Positions 15,401 through 22,250 of a stretch of 32,962 bases of DNA are shown here, one piece after another. Numbering within the stretch: position 1 is the first letter of the stretch; each line of letters begins with the position of its first letter. Under the pieces are notes generated by a model, which searched no databases, was not told where the DNA came from, and was given only the letters and a program-made list of their open reading frames with translations. The DNA is taken from assembly GCF_001690525.1 (NCBI RefSeq), contig NZ_LZGT01000079.1:1-32962 (forward strand), written 5' to 3'. Origin of the DNA: Gilliamella sp. App6-5. Lineage in GTDB: Bacteria > Pseudomonadota > Gammaproteobacteria > Enterobacterales > Orbaceae. The position numbers were made by a program, and so were the translations under genes.

Positions 15401-17424
15401 TACGATATCGAGAAGGCTATGAAAAAGGCATTCACGATCATGATGCTGTAAAAATATTATTAAAACTTATACCACTTGGCGAAGTGGCAGGCTTGTTACG
15501 TTATAACCCATTAGCACGCAGTCTAGCGATGCTTTATTGGCATCATAACCAAAAAAATGATATTGCTAAGTTATGGCCAGAACGCGCTAAAACTTGTATG
15601 GATATCTATTCACTGTTTGGTCATGAAGAAGGCTTAATCAATCTACGTAAAGAAATATCAGAACAACTTGGTTTATTTCTACAAAAATATCCAATACCAC
15701 ATGATAATTACCGCATCAAACAAGCATCTGAATATTTAAGCTATGTATTAGCCGAAACACCGCAACAATTTACGTTAAGTAAATATAGTCTGACATTGTT
15801 TGAAGGATTAAAAACACAACTAGAGCAGTCTCACATGTGGGGGGACTTTAATCAATCACAATTAAACCTAATGTCACGGATAGCCGATCGTTGGAACCTA
15901 ATCGAAAGTTGGTTTAAAGGACTATGTACCCTACCTCAATATCAAAAATTCGCTGCTTATATTGCTGAAGCAGCTATGCTATGTATTTTAGATAGAGAAA
16001 ATGGCATCACCACAACAATTAGCGAAATTGACCTTGATATTACAGTTAATGATCTATTAGGCGAACATCCAAGCATCAAACAAGGTGTATTAAAGATAAA
16101 TCTAGATGACTTCTTCAGTCGTATGCGTAAACAATCACGAGTAATAATTCCAGAATTTAAACATTACCAAATGCTTCGCCAAGAGGTTTTAGAAGAACAA
16201 CGCCACTTTTTACACCTTGAAGAATTTAAGGCAAAACCATTAAGTTCATTTGTGCGTAATAAACTTATTAACCAAGTTTATTTACCAATTATTGGTGATA
16301 ACTTAGCAAAACAAATGGGCACCGTGGGGGAAAGTCGTCGCACCGATTTAATGGGATTACTGTTACTTATATCCCCACCGGGTTATGGTAAAACAACCTT
16401 AATGGAATATATCGCTAATCGTCTGGGATTAATTTTTATGAAAATTAATGGACCAGCATTAGGTCATAGCGTGTTATCGTTTGATCCCGAGCAAGCACCC
16501 AATGCGACAGCTCGCAAAGAACTTGAAAAGCTTAACTTAGCACTTGAAATGGGTAACAACGTTATGCTTTATCTTGATGATATCCAACATACCAATCCCG
16601 AATTTTTACAAAAATTTATTTCGCTCTGTGACGGCTCTCGACGCATTGAAGGGGTCTGGAAAGGTAAAACCAAAACCTATGATCTGCGAGGCAAAAAATT
16701 CTGTGTGATTATGGCGGGTAACCCCTATACCGAATCGGGTGAAGTCTTTAAAATTCCTGATATGTTGGCTAACCGTGCAGATATTTATAACTTAGGTGAA
16801 GTGCTTGGAGGCATGGATGAAGTGTTTGCGTCAAGCTATATTGAAAACTGCTTAACATCCAATCCTATCCTTTCGCCTCTTGCCCTGCGTGATCTTAATG
16901 ACCTTTATCGATTAATCGATCATGCGCAAGGAAAACCGCTTAATACCAACGAACTTAGCTATACTTATAGCCAAGCTGAAATTAGCGAAATTATTGCTGT
17001 ACTTCGTCATTTATTAAAAATTCGTGAAGTCGTGTTTAAAGTCAATCAACAGTACATTGTCAGCGCAGCACAATCCGATAAATACCGAACAGAACCACCA
17101 TTTAAATTGCAAGGTAGTTATCGAAATATGAATAAACTGGCAGAAAAAGTATCTTCGGTTATGAATGATGAAGAATTAAATCAAATCATTGAAGATCACT
17201 ATCTTGGCGAGGCACAATTACTCACCAACGGCGCTGAAGAAAATTTACTAAAATTGGCAGAAATTCGTGGTGTATTAACCAAAGAGCAAGCTCAACGCTG
17301 GCAACAAATTAAAACCGACTTTATGCGCAACAAAACGCTTGGTGGCGATGAAGCAAATACGGGCATTCAAATTGTTACACAGCTTGCTGATTTAGTGCAA
17401 AGCGTGCAGGCATTGAAATTATAA
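12463..17424 (+). CDS. Giant AAA+ ATPase of the DNA repair ATPase-like family
   Basis: A 1653-residue protein of the large family annotated as DNA repair ATPase, often next to PspA or flotillin genes. The N-terminal about 450 residues are beta-rich and may form a propeller-like fold (FRRIRRSPNGEDVLYIFYDP, EDGRMVVFEGENNEPTRV). Coiled-coil stretches lie around 530-720 and 735-800. A C-terminal AAA+ module has Walker A SPPGYGKTT (1304-1312, K1310), Walker B MLYLDD (1368-1373), sensor 1 VIMAGNPYT (N1420) and MLANRAD (R1438), resembling MoxR/midasin-type AAA+ proteins. The Walker B ends DD instead of the more usual DE. No membrane segment or nuclease motif is seen, so the DNA repair name is unsupported. 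ATG 12481 (MAEIEQ), preceded by GAG, may be the true start. Confidence 0.88.
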   Translation: MINELKMAEIEQENQQQTILDNAVAEGGAYEILRKRLTSLGQELNQKTETLNQERLAEFGKSDMSIISRIRIRTENNCIARDIVRFGDWLLFGYNVFMGLKKETKIEDVFSLYQLIERDGNYEADLVDISNTFLNIDRFVQDFNELYTYYKNAQLLQLVERDGKLLASFQIGERVSDIRVFRWSISNDKKTINYIDNRGERDIALPPAYDFEWQETTRENIVNGRFPHVNVLDTVFVETIGGDLTIKCENNTNDGLGIYREDVIDKNQSINDAKIEYAKVGSLILLKVLPYREDNWRYLVYNILTQKVQRIDFIGQACIQLPEDHGIIFPGGYYLQNGEYKTFDQSMSGMRFRRIRRSPNGEDVLYIFYDPTSGRLALFNYNMIERKLDNPILGQGYAVFEDGRMVVFEGENNEPTRVHPMQIWQTPFYSDEFAARQPTNNSFLGRIGNADLVRGISDLYFIAREIDNQSVSSQLYSKLSEDTKRLFDSYFWLSDEQNLPFAPILRNISQTSELVLDEYEKVESIRRQSNSAMREAISNQQDLLAKLYPDSWKETQEYVDALNAIKMQLGSLVTLRTYRYIDLNQIEIMEDELKKRQSIVSLATAEFLGSEQALAPFISKIDNIEHDIAKADSAAKLSEPTKIADDMSNDLDMLSQLMASLKFDDVTLQTKIIESIAEVYAKLNQTKARIHQKRKNLSSVEMVAQFGAQFKLFSQSIANALGLATTPEKCDDELSRLLVQLEELENQFSESEEFLNDILAKREEILESFETHKQALLEDRTRRSEALLTAAQRILDSIPRRTAKFSDQTELNAFFVADPLAQKIREIVEKLRALFDNVKADDIESRFKSAQDQAIRALRDKSEIFESGGNIIKLGPRHKFSVNTQELDLTVVPKENHLYLQLTGTDYQEKIAHPKLESYKPFWTMSLESESPTVYRAEYLAYSIINSALKKEHDFSYDDLVSELNQPEILNKTVRDYAAIRYREGYEKGIHDHDAVKILLKLIPLGEVAGLLRYNPLARSLAMLYWHHNQKNDIAKLWPERAKTCMDIYSLFGHEEGLINLRKEISEQLGLFLQKYPIPHDNYRIKQASEYLSYVLAETPQQFTLSKYSLTLFEGLKTQLEQSHMWGDFNQSQLNLMSRIADRWNLIESWFKGLCTLPQYQKFAAYIAEAAMLCILDRENGITTTISEIDLDITVNDLLGEHPSIKQGVLKINLDDFFSRMRKQSRVIIPEFKHYQMLRQEVLEEQRHFLHLEEFKAKPLSSFVRNKLINQVYLPIIGDNLAKQMGTVGESRRTDLMGLLLLISPPGYGKTTLMEYIANRLGLIFMKINGPALGHSVLSFDPEQAPNATARKELEKLNLALEMGNNVMLYLDDIQHTNPEFLQKFISLCDGSRRIEGVWKGKTKTYDLRGKKFCVIMAGNPYTESGEVFKIPDMLANRADIYNLGEVLGGMDEVFASSYIENCLTSNPILSPLALRDLNDLYRLIDHAQGKPLNTNELSYTYSQAEISEIIAVLRHLLKIREVVFKVNQQYIVSAAQSDKYRTEPPFKLQGSYRNMNKLAEKVSSVMNDEELNQIIEDHYLGEAQLLTNGAEENLLKLAEIRGVLTKEQAQRWQQIKTDFMRNKTLGGDEANTGIQIVTQLADLVQSVQALKL

Positions 17425-17862
17425 AAAGTAGCGCTTTTGGATAAGAATTTGCTTTTATAAAAATAAAATCAACGTTCTTACTGACTGTCTTTACAAAAAA
17501 TAAAGTGATATTTTGTGAAGTAGGTGGGTTGGATATGCACTGATTTTGAAGATTTTCATGTTTGCTAACCAAAATAGTCATAATTCCCCCCTCGCCTAGT
17601 GAGGGGGGATGGTCAATCCGCTAAATCGGACGTGATAACCATTGTTACTTTCTACGTCAAAAGATAGCGCACATCAAAAGATAGAGCGTCTAAAACCTAG
17701 CTAAACTTTAAAAATTGGTTATCTAGTCGCAAAAGCGCAAACGCACTATTTTTTCATCCCTAGTCCAGCCTTGTGATGGAGCTTGGTTATTTGATAACTT
17801 ATCCTTAATTAGCACCATAAACCCAACCGCAACCTTAAGGGTTAAAAACTAAATGCTAAAAA
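17425..17862. other. Non-coding region with dense hairpin
   Basis: Downstream of the ATPase, AAAAG...CTTTT at 17424-17438 gives only a weak stem. A GC-rich hairpin lies at 17585 (listed separately). Short direct repeats TCAAAAGATAG occur near 17657 and 17674, and TAAAAACTAA occurs twice near 17843-17866. I see no gene. Confidence 0.5.
17585..17609. repeat. GC-rich palindrome
   Basis: TCCCCCCTC and GAGGGGGGA form a perfect 9-bp stem around GCCTAGT. It is very GC-rich against an AT-rich background. No T tract follows in either direction. It may be a repetitive extragenic palindrome; copy number cannot be seen from this window. Confidence 0.6.
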
Positions 17863-18671
17863 CTAAGGAGTAACGCAAATAGAGTTATTTCGATAAACAT
17901 TAAACCCGTCGACATCGAGCGCGATACTGGAATCTATGTGACCGCACGGTTGTACTGTGTATTTGGATCGATGTCCCTTAGAATCGCTCGTCCAGTAGTT
18001 GAGAGAGTCGAAGTTTGCTCCGCGGTAAAAGTGCATTTCTCCCCACTCAGTAAAGAACCCTGCTTCTATCCAATGCAAGCTAAAATTACCAGTTGGGGGC
18101 GGCGTGGCTCCAACAGCACCTTGACACCTAGAAAAATCGCAAACTGCGTTAGTCAGCTCTTTTACCTGTGGCACTCGATAACCTACCCCCCACACCAAGC
18201 GACAGTATCAGAATAAGTATACCAAGGTGAGCCTCCTTGGTGCACGAACTACTTTTGCAGAACAAATCCATATTTTATTACTTCTTCACCATAATAAGGA
18301 TCTCTAAGTTTGCGGTAACCTTGGCACCGGAATTCGACTTGGATGGGGATTCCCCCGTTGAGTGCTTGCATCAGGGTCTGTTAGCGTCACGCGCACGAAT
18401 GAGAATGGATATTTGGTTAACAACCAATCCCGATTCCGAGCCAAACTCTCCATTCTTGTTATCGGTCTTACTGTCGCGGTAATTCCTTCATGCGTCACGG
18501 GCGTCCATGTCAATCCATCAACATCACCGTCGCCATATATGATTAAATCAAAATACAATCCATTTGCCCCCGTAGTCGGAAAATTAAGCGCGTATGATGC
18601 GGGATTGATGTTTTTGTCTTTAAAAATGAATCCCAAATAACTGTCCCATATGTCAGCGAGCTCAACTATTT
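17863..18671 (-). pseudogene. Adhesin/invasin-like C-terminal remnant
   Basis: Reading leftward from 18671 the frame gives VELADIWDSYLGFIFKDKN, then GLYFDLIIYGDGDVDGLTW and TPVTHEGITATV. A frameshift in the G5 run near 18355 ends it at a stop; the shifted frame continues as VEFRCQGYRKLRDPYYGEE until a stop near 18253, then WYTYSDTVAWCGG. A second shift in a G6 run near 18190 leads to GYRVPQVKELTNAVCDFSRC and LNYWTSDSKGHRSKYTV, ending ICVTP at 17863. The cysteines and motifs resemble the C-terminal module of Ig-repeat adhesins (DUF823-like). Upstream repeats and secretion domain are absent. Family call is from memory and moderate; the broken state is clear. Confidence 0.7.
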
Positions 18672-18712
18672 ATAAATAGTTAATTTTTCGCATATATGTT
18701 ATATAAAAACAA

Positions 18713-18913
18713 TTAATTTCTACCGAAAAAAATAGTTTCAAAATATCGATCAATAGTATAATGGACATAAGCCGGCAATGATCTATATATTTCTTTTACA
18801 ATAGATAGAAAATCACCTTTTTTTGCATGTTGTAATTTTGGATTTTGCAATTCAATAAGAACAACAGTTAACAAAACTAAATCATACCCATCCAATTTAT
18901 AATATTTTGACAT
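18713..18913 (-). CDS. Unknown 66-aa protein at the CRISPR trailer
   Basis: A 66-residue ORF from ATG 18913 to TAA 18713. The sequence is protein-like: SKYYKLDGYDLVLLTVVLIE, a Lys-rich centre (KLQHAKKGDF) and an aromatic C-terminus (YTIDRYFETIFFGRN). No signal peptide or clear transmembrane helix is present, though DLVLLTVVLIEL is hydrophobic. Its ATG is 10 bp past the oldest repeat and it reads in the same direction as the array, so read-through from the leader could transcribe it. No good Shine-Dalgarno is seen. The same frame stays open back into spacer 2, but that part is CRISPR sequence. I do not recognise it; it could be a fragment of a lost gene. Confidence 0.45.
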   Translation of the reverse strand: MSKYYKLDGYDLVLLTVVLIELQNPKLQHAKKGDFLSIVKEIYRSLPAYVHYTIDRYFETIFFGRN

Positions 18914-18922
18914 ATTCAATCT

Positions 18923-19378
18923 AGGTTTATCCCTATGTGCATAGGGAACAGCCTCTTTTATCATTTGCCTAATTTCTTCAATGCGGTTTATCCCTATGTG
19001 CATAGGGAACAGACGCAGATCGGGCAAATCACCCGACGGGTACACGGTTTATCCCTATGTGCATAGGGAACAGTTAATTTATGTTTCTTCGGCATTGTCG
19101 TTAACCGGTTTATCCCTATGTGCATAGGGAACAGGGTGACTTTATCACATTAAGCAATCATGCAAACGGTTTATCCCTATGTGCATAGGGAACAGATTAT
19201 TTAGTTCTAAAGTTTGTGTACTAAATTCGGTTTATCCCTATGTGCATAGGGAACAGGGCGAGCAAATATACGCCCTTTTTTGTACCTACGGTTTATCCCT
19301 ATGTGCATAGGGAACAGAAATACTTCGGGAAAAGTGGCTAGAAATTATTCGGTTTATCCCTATGTGCATAGGGAACAG
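18923..19378 (-). CRISPR. Type I-E CRISPR array, 8 repeats, 7 spacers
   Basis: Eight 29-bp repeats start at 18923, 18984, 19045, 19106, 19167, 19228, 19289 and 19350; all seven spacers are exactly 32 bp. On the plus strand the repeat begins CGGTTTATCCCTATG and ends CATAGGGAACAG, the reverse of the E. coli I-E repeat, with the stem CCCTATG/CATAGGG. The crRNA handle ATAAACCG therefore implies transcription leftward. The leftmost repeat is the only variant (first base A for C), fitting the old end. No cas gene lies in the window. Spacer 2 (19013-19044) encodes a phage tail-fibre motif in the minus frame. Confidence 0.97.
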
Positions 19379-19560
19379 ACCAATTATAACATTTTGTTTT
19401 ATAATTAAAATATTTTAGTTAAAATTTCTACCAACTTTTTTAATTATTCTTAAAATAAAAGTTATTTTATAACAAATTGTTTTTATTAAATTAATATTAA
19501 AAATAAAATAGGAAATATTGCGCTTTTTTTATTCTACCAATTAATCTTTAAATTTCTTAT
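19379..19560 (-). promoter_or_regulatory. CRISPR leader
   Basis: Very AT-rich sequence next to the newest repeat, as expected for the leader given the repeat orientation. On the minus strand TATAAT occurs about 5 bases before the first repeat and several A/T tracts lie further upstream. The exact promoter is not resolvable by eye. Confidence 0.6.
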
Positions 19561-19718
19561 AGTTATAATATAGTTAGTGATAAAACAGAGTATTTCTTTA
19601 TTCAAAAAGACGCAATTCTTGTTAAAAATATTCAGGATTCTATACCGTTTCAGCATGAAATTACTTTAAATTTAATGAGTTAATTAATTTTATTGATGAA
19701 GAATAATATAGCATTTAA
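19561..19718 (+). other. Degenerate stretch with coding-like frame
   Basis: A frame from about 19551 to 19682 reads YNIVSDKTEYFFIQKDAILV, then KNIQDSIPFQHEI and a stop, without a start codon. It looks like a gene fragment but I cannot name it; a NudC-like N-terminus was considered and not supported. Confidence 0.25.
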
Positions 19719-19922
19719 TGTATTTATTCCGATAATGAGCGTGAATATCAAGGCACAAGTGAACACCTATTTGTTAAAACAGGTAATAATAATATTATTA
19801 ATCAAAAATTAACAAAACATGCCTACCCGAAAACGAATAGGAAAGCAGAAAGAGCCATACGTACTTTAATGGCAATATGGCATAATCAGCAAATTTTCGA
19901 AGATTCAAAAGATAGGCAATAA
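19719..19922 (+). pseudogene. IS481-like transposase remnant
   Basis: A 67-residue fragment with the end of a DDE/rve integrase core: IYSDNEREYQGTSEHLF holds the second catalytic aspartate, and AYPKTNRKAERAIRTLM holds the catalytic glutamate in the KAER context, followed by AIWHNQQIFED. An in-frame TAA lies directly upstream, so the N-terminal half is lost or decayed. The NRKAER sequence replaces the usual NGKAER. It appears to have landed in the acyltransferase remnant that begins at its 3' end. Confidence 0.72.
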
Positions 19923-20019
19923 TGTAAAAATCGGCGCAATGTCATTTGTAAATAAAGATATTCCGGATAACTGCACTGTTTATACGCAAAAAACAAATAC
20001 AATTATCCAGAATAATTGA
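19912..20019 (+). pseudogene. Hexapeptide acyltransferase C-terminus
   Basis: A 35-codon frame reads IGNNVKIGAMSFVNKDIPDN then CTVYTQKTNTIIQNN and stops at 20017. IGNNVKIG followed by a V.KDIP segment is the usual end of a left-handed beta-helix acyltransferase (serine or sugar O-acetyltransferase type). The rest of the gene is absent; the IS481-like remnant abuts it. It ends 3 bp from the convergent fibre-chaperone gene, so the old gene may have been cut by prophage or IS insertion. Confidence 0.6.
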
Positions 20020-20022
20020 TTA

Positions 20023-20628
20023 TTACTGTGTTTTTTTTGGCCAGTCAATCGCTGGCGCAGTATCAACATCAATACGATTTAATAATACACGATATTTTTT
20101 CCATTCTGCGTACAGCGCTTTTTCTTCATCAGTTGCAATATCAGTATCAATTGCATCTTGTAGATAATCAATTTGCATAGTAGCTTCGCTTAATAGCTGT
20201 TTTTTCTGTGCTGTTGCAACATTTACATAGTGCTGATGCTGTTTATTTTCATCTAATATCCATGCTTCACCGTTCCAAGAATCAAACTCAGAATTTGGTT
20301 TTAACAGTGTGTAATCTGTAGGAATGTCGCCAATTTCTGTTACTGTTGATTCTGCGCCATTTTCTGTTGAGTAGATTTTTTTACCGCGATGATCGCTTGG
20401 GTATGTCCACTTATCGCCAACTCTAACAATTGCTTTACCGTCTTTAACTGGTTTTGGTGCATCTAAATATGAGTTAGCCGGTACACCAACACCAATCGGC
20501 AAATACTGATACGTAGCGCCCAAATACTCTCCGTTGGAATCAACATTATAAATCACTACCCATCCCGCTTTTATGGTTAATCCATCATTGTCTAAGATTG
20601 CTGTTTCTGGTTGTAATTGGTATTTCAT
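20023..20628 (-). CDS. Tail fibre assembly chaperone
   Basis: A 201-residue tail-fibre assembly (Tfa, Mu U-like) protein. The N-terminal part (AGWVVIYNVDSNGEYLGATY) and the C-terminal part with LLSEATMQIDYLQDAIDTDI and AEWKKYRVLLNRID...IDWP are the usual Caudo_TAP pattern. Such proteins bind the fibre tip and help it trimerise. AGGAGAT precedes the ATG and it starts 16 bp after the fibre gene. It is the last gene of the tail operon, convergent with the acyltransferase remnant; I see no strong terminator in the 3-bp gap. Confidence 0.88.
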   Translation of the reverse strand: MKYQLQPETAILDNDGLTIKAGWVVIYNVDSNGEYLGATYQYLPIGVGVPANSYLDAPKPVKDGKAIVRVGDKWTYPSDHRGKKIYSTENGAESTVTEIGDIPTDYTLLKPNSEFDSWNGEAWILDENKQHQHYVNVATAQKKQLLSEATMQIDYLQDAIDTDIATDEEKALYAEWKKYRVLLNRIDVDTAPAIDWPKKTQ

Positions 20629-20644
20629 TGTAAATCTCCTAAAA

Positions 20645-21667
20645 TTATTCTGTTTTAACTATATACATAAATGCAAGGTTGCGCGGGCGGTTTTGATTTC
20701 CAACAGGAACGACTCGCGACACATCAAAATCTACTAAACTATGTTCAAAATAACCGCTGTAACCGGCTCCGTGCAACTTGGTGCCAGTTAATGCAAATGC
20801 ACCGGTTTGAACCTCACCATTATAATTTCCAGCAGAGCTTTTAAATGTACCTGTGATATTTCTGATTGCATCTTCTTGCCAACTCAAAATAACTCGATAG
20901 GGATCTATACCCCGCGCATTATCCCACCCTCTGATAAATTCACCGCGCAGATCTGGCAACCGCCCCCAAGGAAAAACTGAAGCTAATCTAGGAAATTGAT
21001 TTACATCAAATGATGCTCCGTTACATTCAAACCAGCCAGCAGGTGGCCGATCCTGAGGCCACGGCAGAGGTATGCCCGGCGGCAATGTAAAACCTCTAAT
21101 ATATTGTTCTAGATTCAACACCTTGTTGACGGGAATATAACCCTCACGAAGCACCCCGTCCTCACCGATACCCCACGGCAGGGAATGGCGAACCGTGTTA
21201 TACATTCCCACAGTCCCGTCATCTCTCACTATCAAATAAAAACGCTTGTCATGAGAATACACTCGTGATTCAAATCCATCAGATTGAAATTTATCTGTTA
21301 TCGCATCTATTCTATTGTGTGCATTTTCCGCATTGCTGTTCGCGGTTATAGCTTGGTCATTTACTTTTTTGACAGCCAACGGTGTTGCTGCTTCGGTTTC
21401 TGATGTGCTGTTGATTGATGAGTTAAGCTTTACGCTACCTTTCTTGACAAATTCTTTAATGGCTGTAGCGAGTTGATCGTGCTTTGATTTATCAAGCTTA
21501 ATACCTGCTGACTCAATCGCGTTGGCAATTTCTTCTTGAATAGCATCACAATAAAGATAGTCTAATTGCGTTGCTGGTGTGCCAGTTTGTGGGTTACCAC
21601 GGGTAAAGCCATTTTTTCCTTGCCCGAACTTATCTTTTTGGGCAGTGGCTGTATCAATTCTATGCAT
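20645..21667 (-). CDS. Tail fibre with collar domain
   Basis: A 340-residue tail fibre (Mu S-like). The N-terminus FTRGNPQTGTPATQLDYLYC is the baseplate-attachment start. The C-terminal half is a phage collar/receptor domain with GIPLPWPQDRPPAGWFECNG, then FPRLASVFPWGRLPDLRGEF and IRGWDNARGIDPYR, ending NRPRNLAFMYIVKTE. It binds the host surface. It is short for a Mu fibre, with few central repeats, and lacks visible alternative tips or invertase sites. The DNA for PWGRLPDLR (20945-20976) resembles CRISPR spacer 2. It overlaps gp48 by 8 bp. Confidence 0.92.
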   Translation of the reverse strand: MHRIDTATAQKDKFGQGKNGFTRGNPQTGTPATQLDYLYCDAIQEEIANAIESAGIKLDKSKHDQLATAIKEFVKKGSVKLNSSINSTSETEAATPLAVKKVNDQAITANSNAENAHNRIDAITDKFQSDGFESRVYSHDKRFYLIVRDDGTVGMYNTVRHSLPWGIGEDGVLREGYIPVNKVLNLEQYIRGFTLPPGIPLPWPQDRPPAGWFECNGASFDVNQFPRLASVFPWGRLPDLRGEFIRGWDNARGIDPYRVILSWQEDAIRNITGTFKSSAGNYNGEVQTGAFALTGTKLHGAGYSGYFEHSLVDFDVSRVVPVGNQNRPRNLAFMYIVKTE

Positions 21668-22250
21668 TTGTTACTCCGTATTTAAAAATTACATAAGTGT
21701 GTGATGGGCATAATTTATTAATTATGCATTCGATTTGTTTATCGCCCCACATTCTCAAAGGTGAATCGCATCCGTCATTACAAGTCATGTCTGTTATTTG
21801 ATAATTGTGAGGTATGTTTACAATCCAATAGAAACGCCACTCTTCATCGTATAAATAGTCTTGGCATGTTGATTCACAGGTAAAAACATCATTGTTATAG
21901 TTTGTGATCGTGGCATCTAAATAACCGTTGGCTTTTAAAACTTGTAGAAAAAATTCTTTACTTATGCCGCCGACCAAATTTATCTTAGAGTCTAAACGGT
22001 TGCGCCGAGTAGTTAGCGTTTGAACATCCGATGGATAACAGTTATCCGGTAATCCGCAAATCTGCTCATATCTATCTATCAGTTCTGTCGTCGTTTTGGG
22101 ATTGATTTCTTGCATTAAATCATCTAATCGAATATGCGTTTTTGATAGTGTTAATGCTAGTGATAAAAGGATTGGTTCTGATTTATCCCACGCAGGACCG
22201 TAGGGCAATAAGTGCCCTACCATGCTTTGGTATTGTTTTTCTAAATCCAT
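21660..22250 (-). CDS. Baseplate/tail protein gp48 (DUF2313)
   Basis: A 196-residue Mu gp48-like protein of the DUF2313/YmfQ family that links baseplate wedge and fibre. Signature segments are LLPYGPAWDK near residue 15, DPK/NPKTTTELIDRYEQICGL about 69 and the C-terminal part with conserved Cys (TCNDGCDSPLRMW, CIINKLCPSHTYVIFKYG). It overlaps gp47 upstream by 10 bp and the fibre gene downstream by 8 bp, indicating translational coupling. Confidence 0.88.
   Translation of the reverse strand: MDLEKQYQSMVGHLLPYGPAWDKSEPILLSLALTLSKTHIRLDDLMQEINPKTTTELIDRYEQICGLPDNCYPSDVQTLTTRRNRLDSKINLVGGISKEFFLQVLKANGYLDATITNYNNDVFTCESTCQDYLYDEEWRFYWIVNIPHNYQITDMTCNDGCDSPLRMWGDKQIECIINKLCPSHTYVIFKYGVTNA

Noticed and set aside
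17938-18640. Plus-strand frames over the adhesin remnant
   Set aside because: The minus-strand reading shows conserved-looking motifs across several frames; the plus-strand frames are antisense shadows.
18914-19045. Extension of the 66-aa ORF into the CRISPR array
   Set aside because: The extra residues are translated repeats and spacers; this part is explained by the array.
19551-19682. NudC-like N-terminal domain
   Set aside because: A faint resemblance only; no Nudix box or zinc-binding cysteines follow.
20645-21667. Invertible or diversity-generating tail fibre
   Set aside because: No alternative fibre tips, invertase gene, reverse transcriptase or template repeat is visible.
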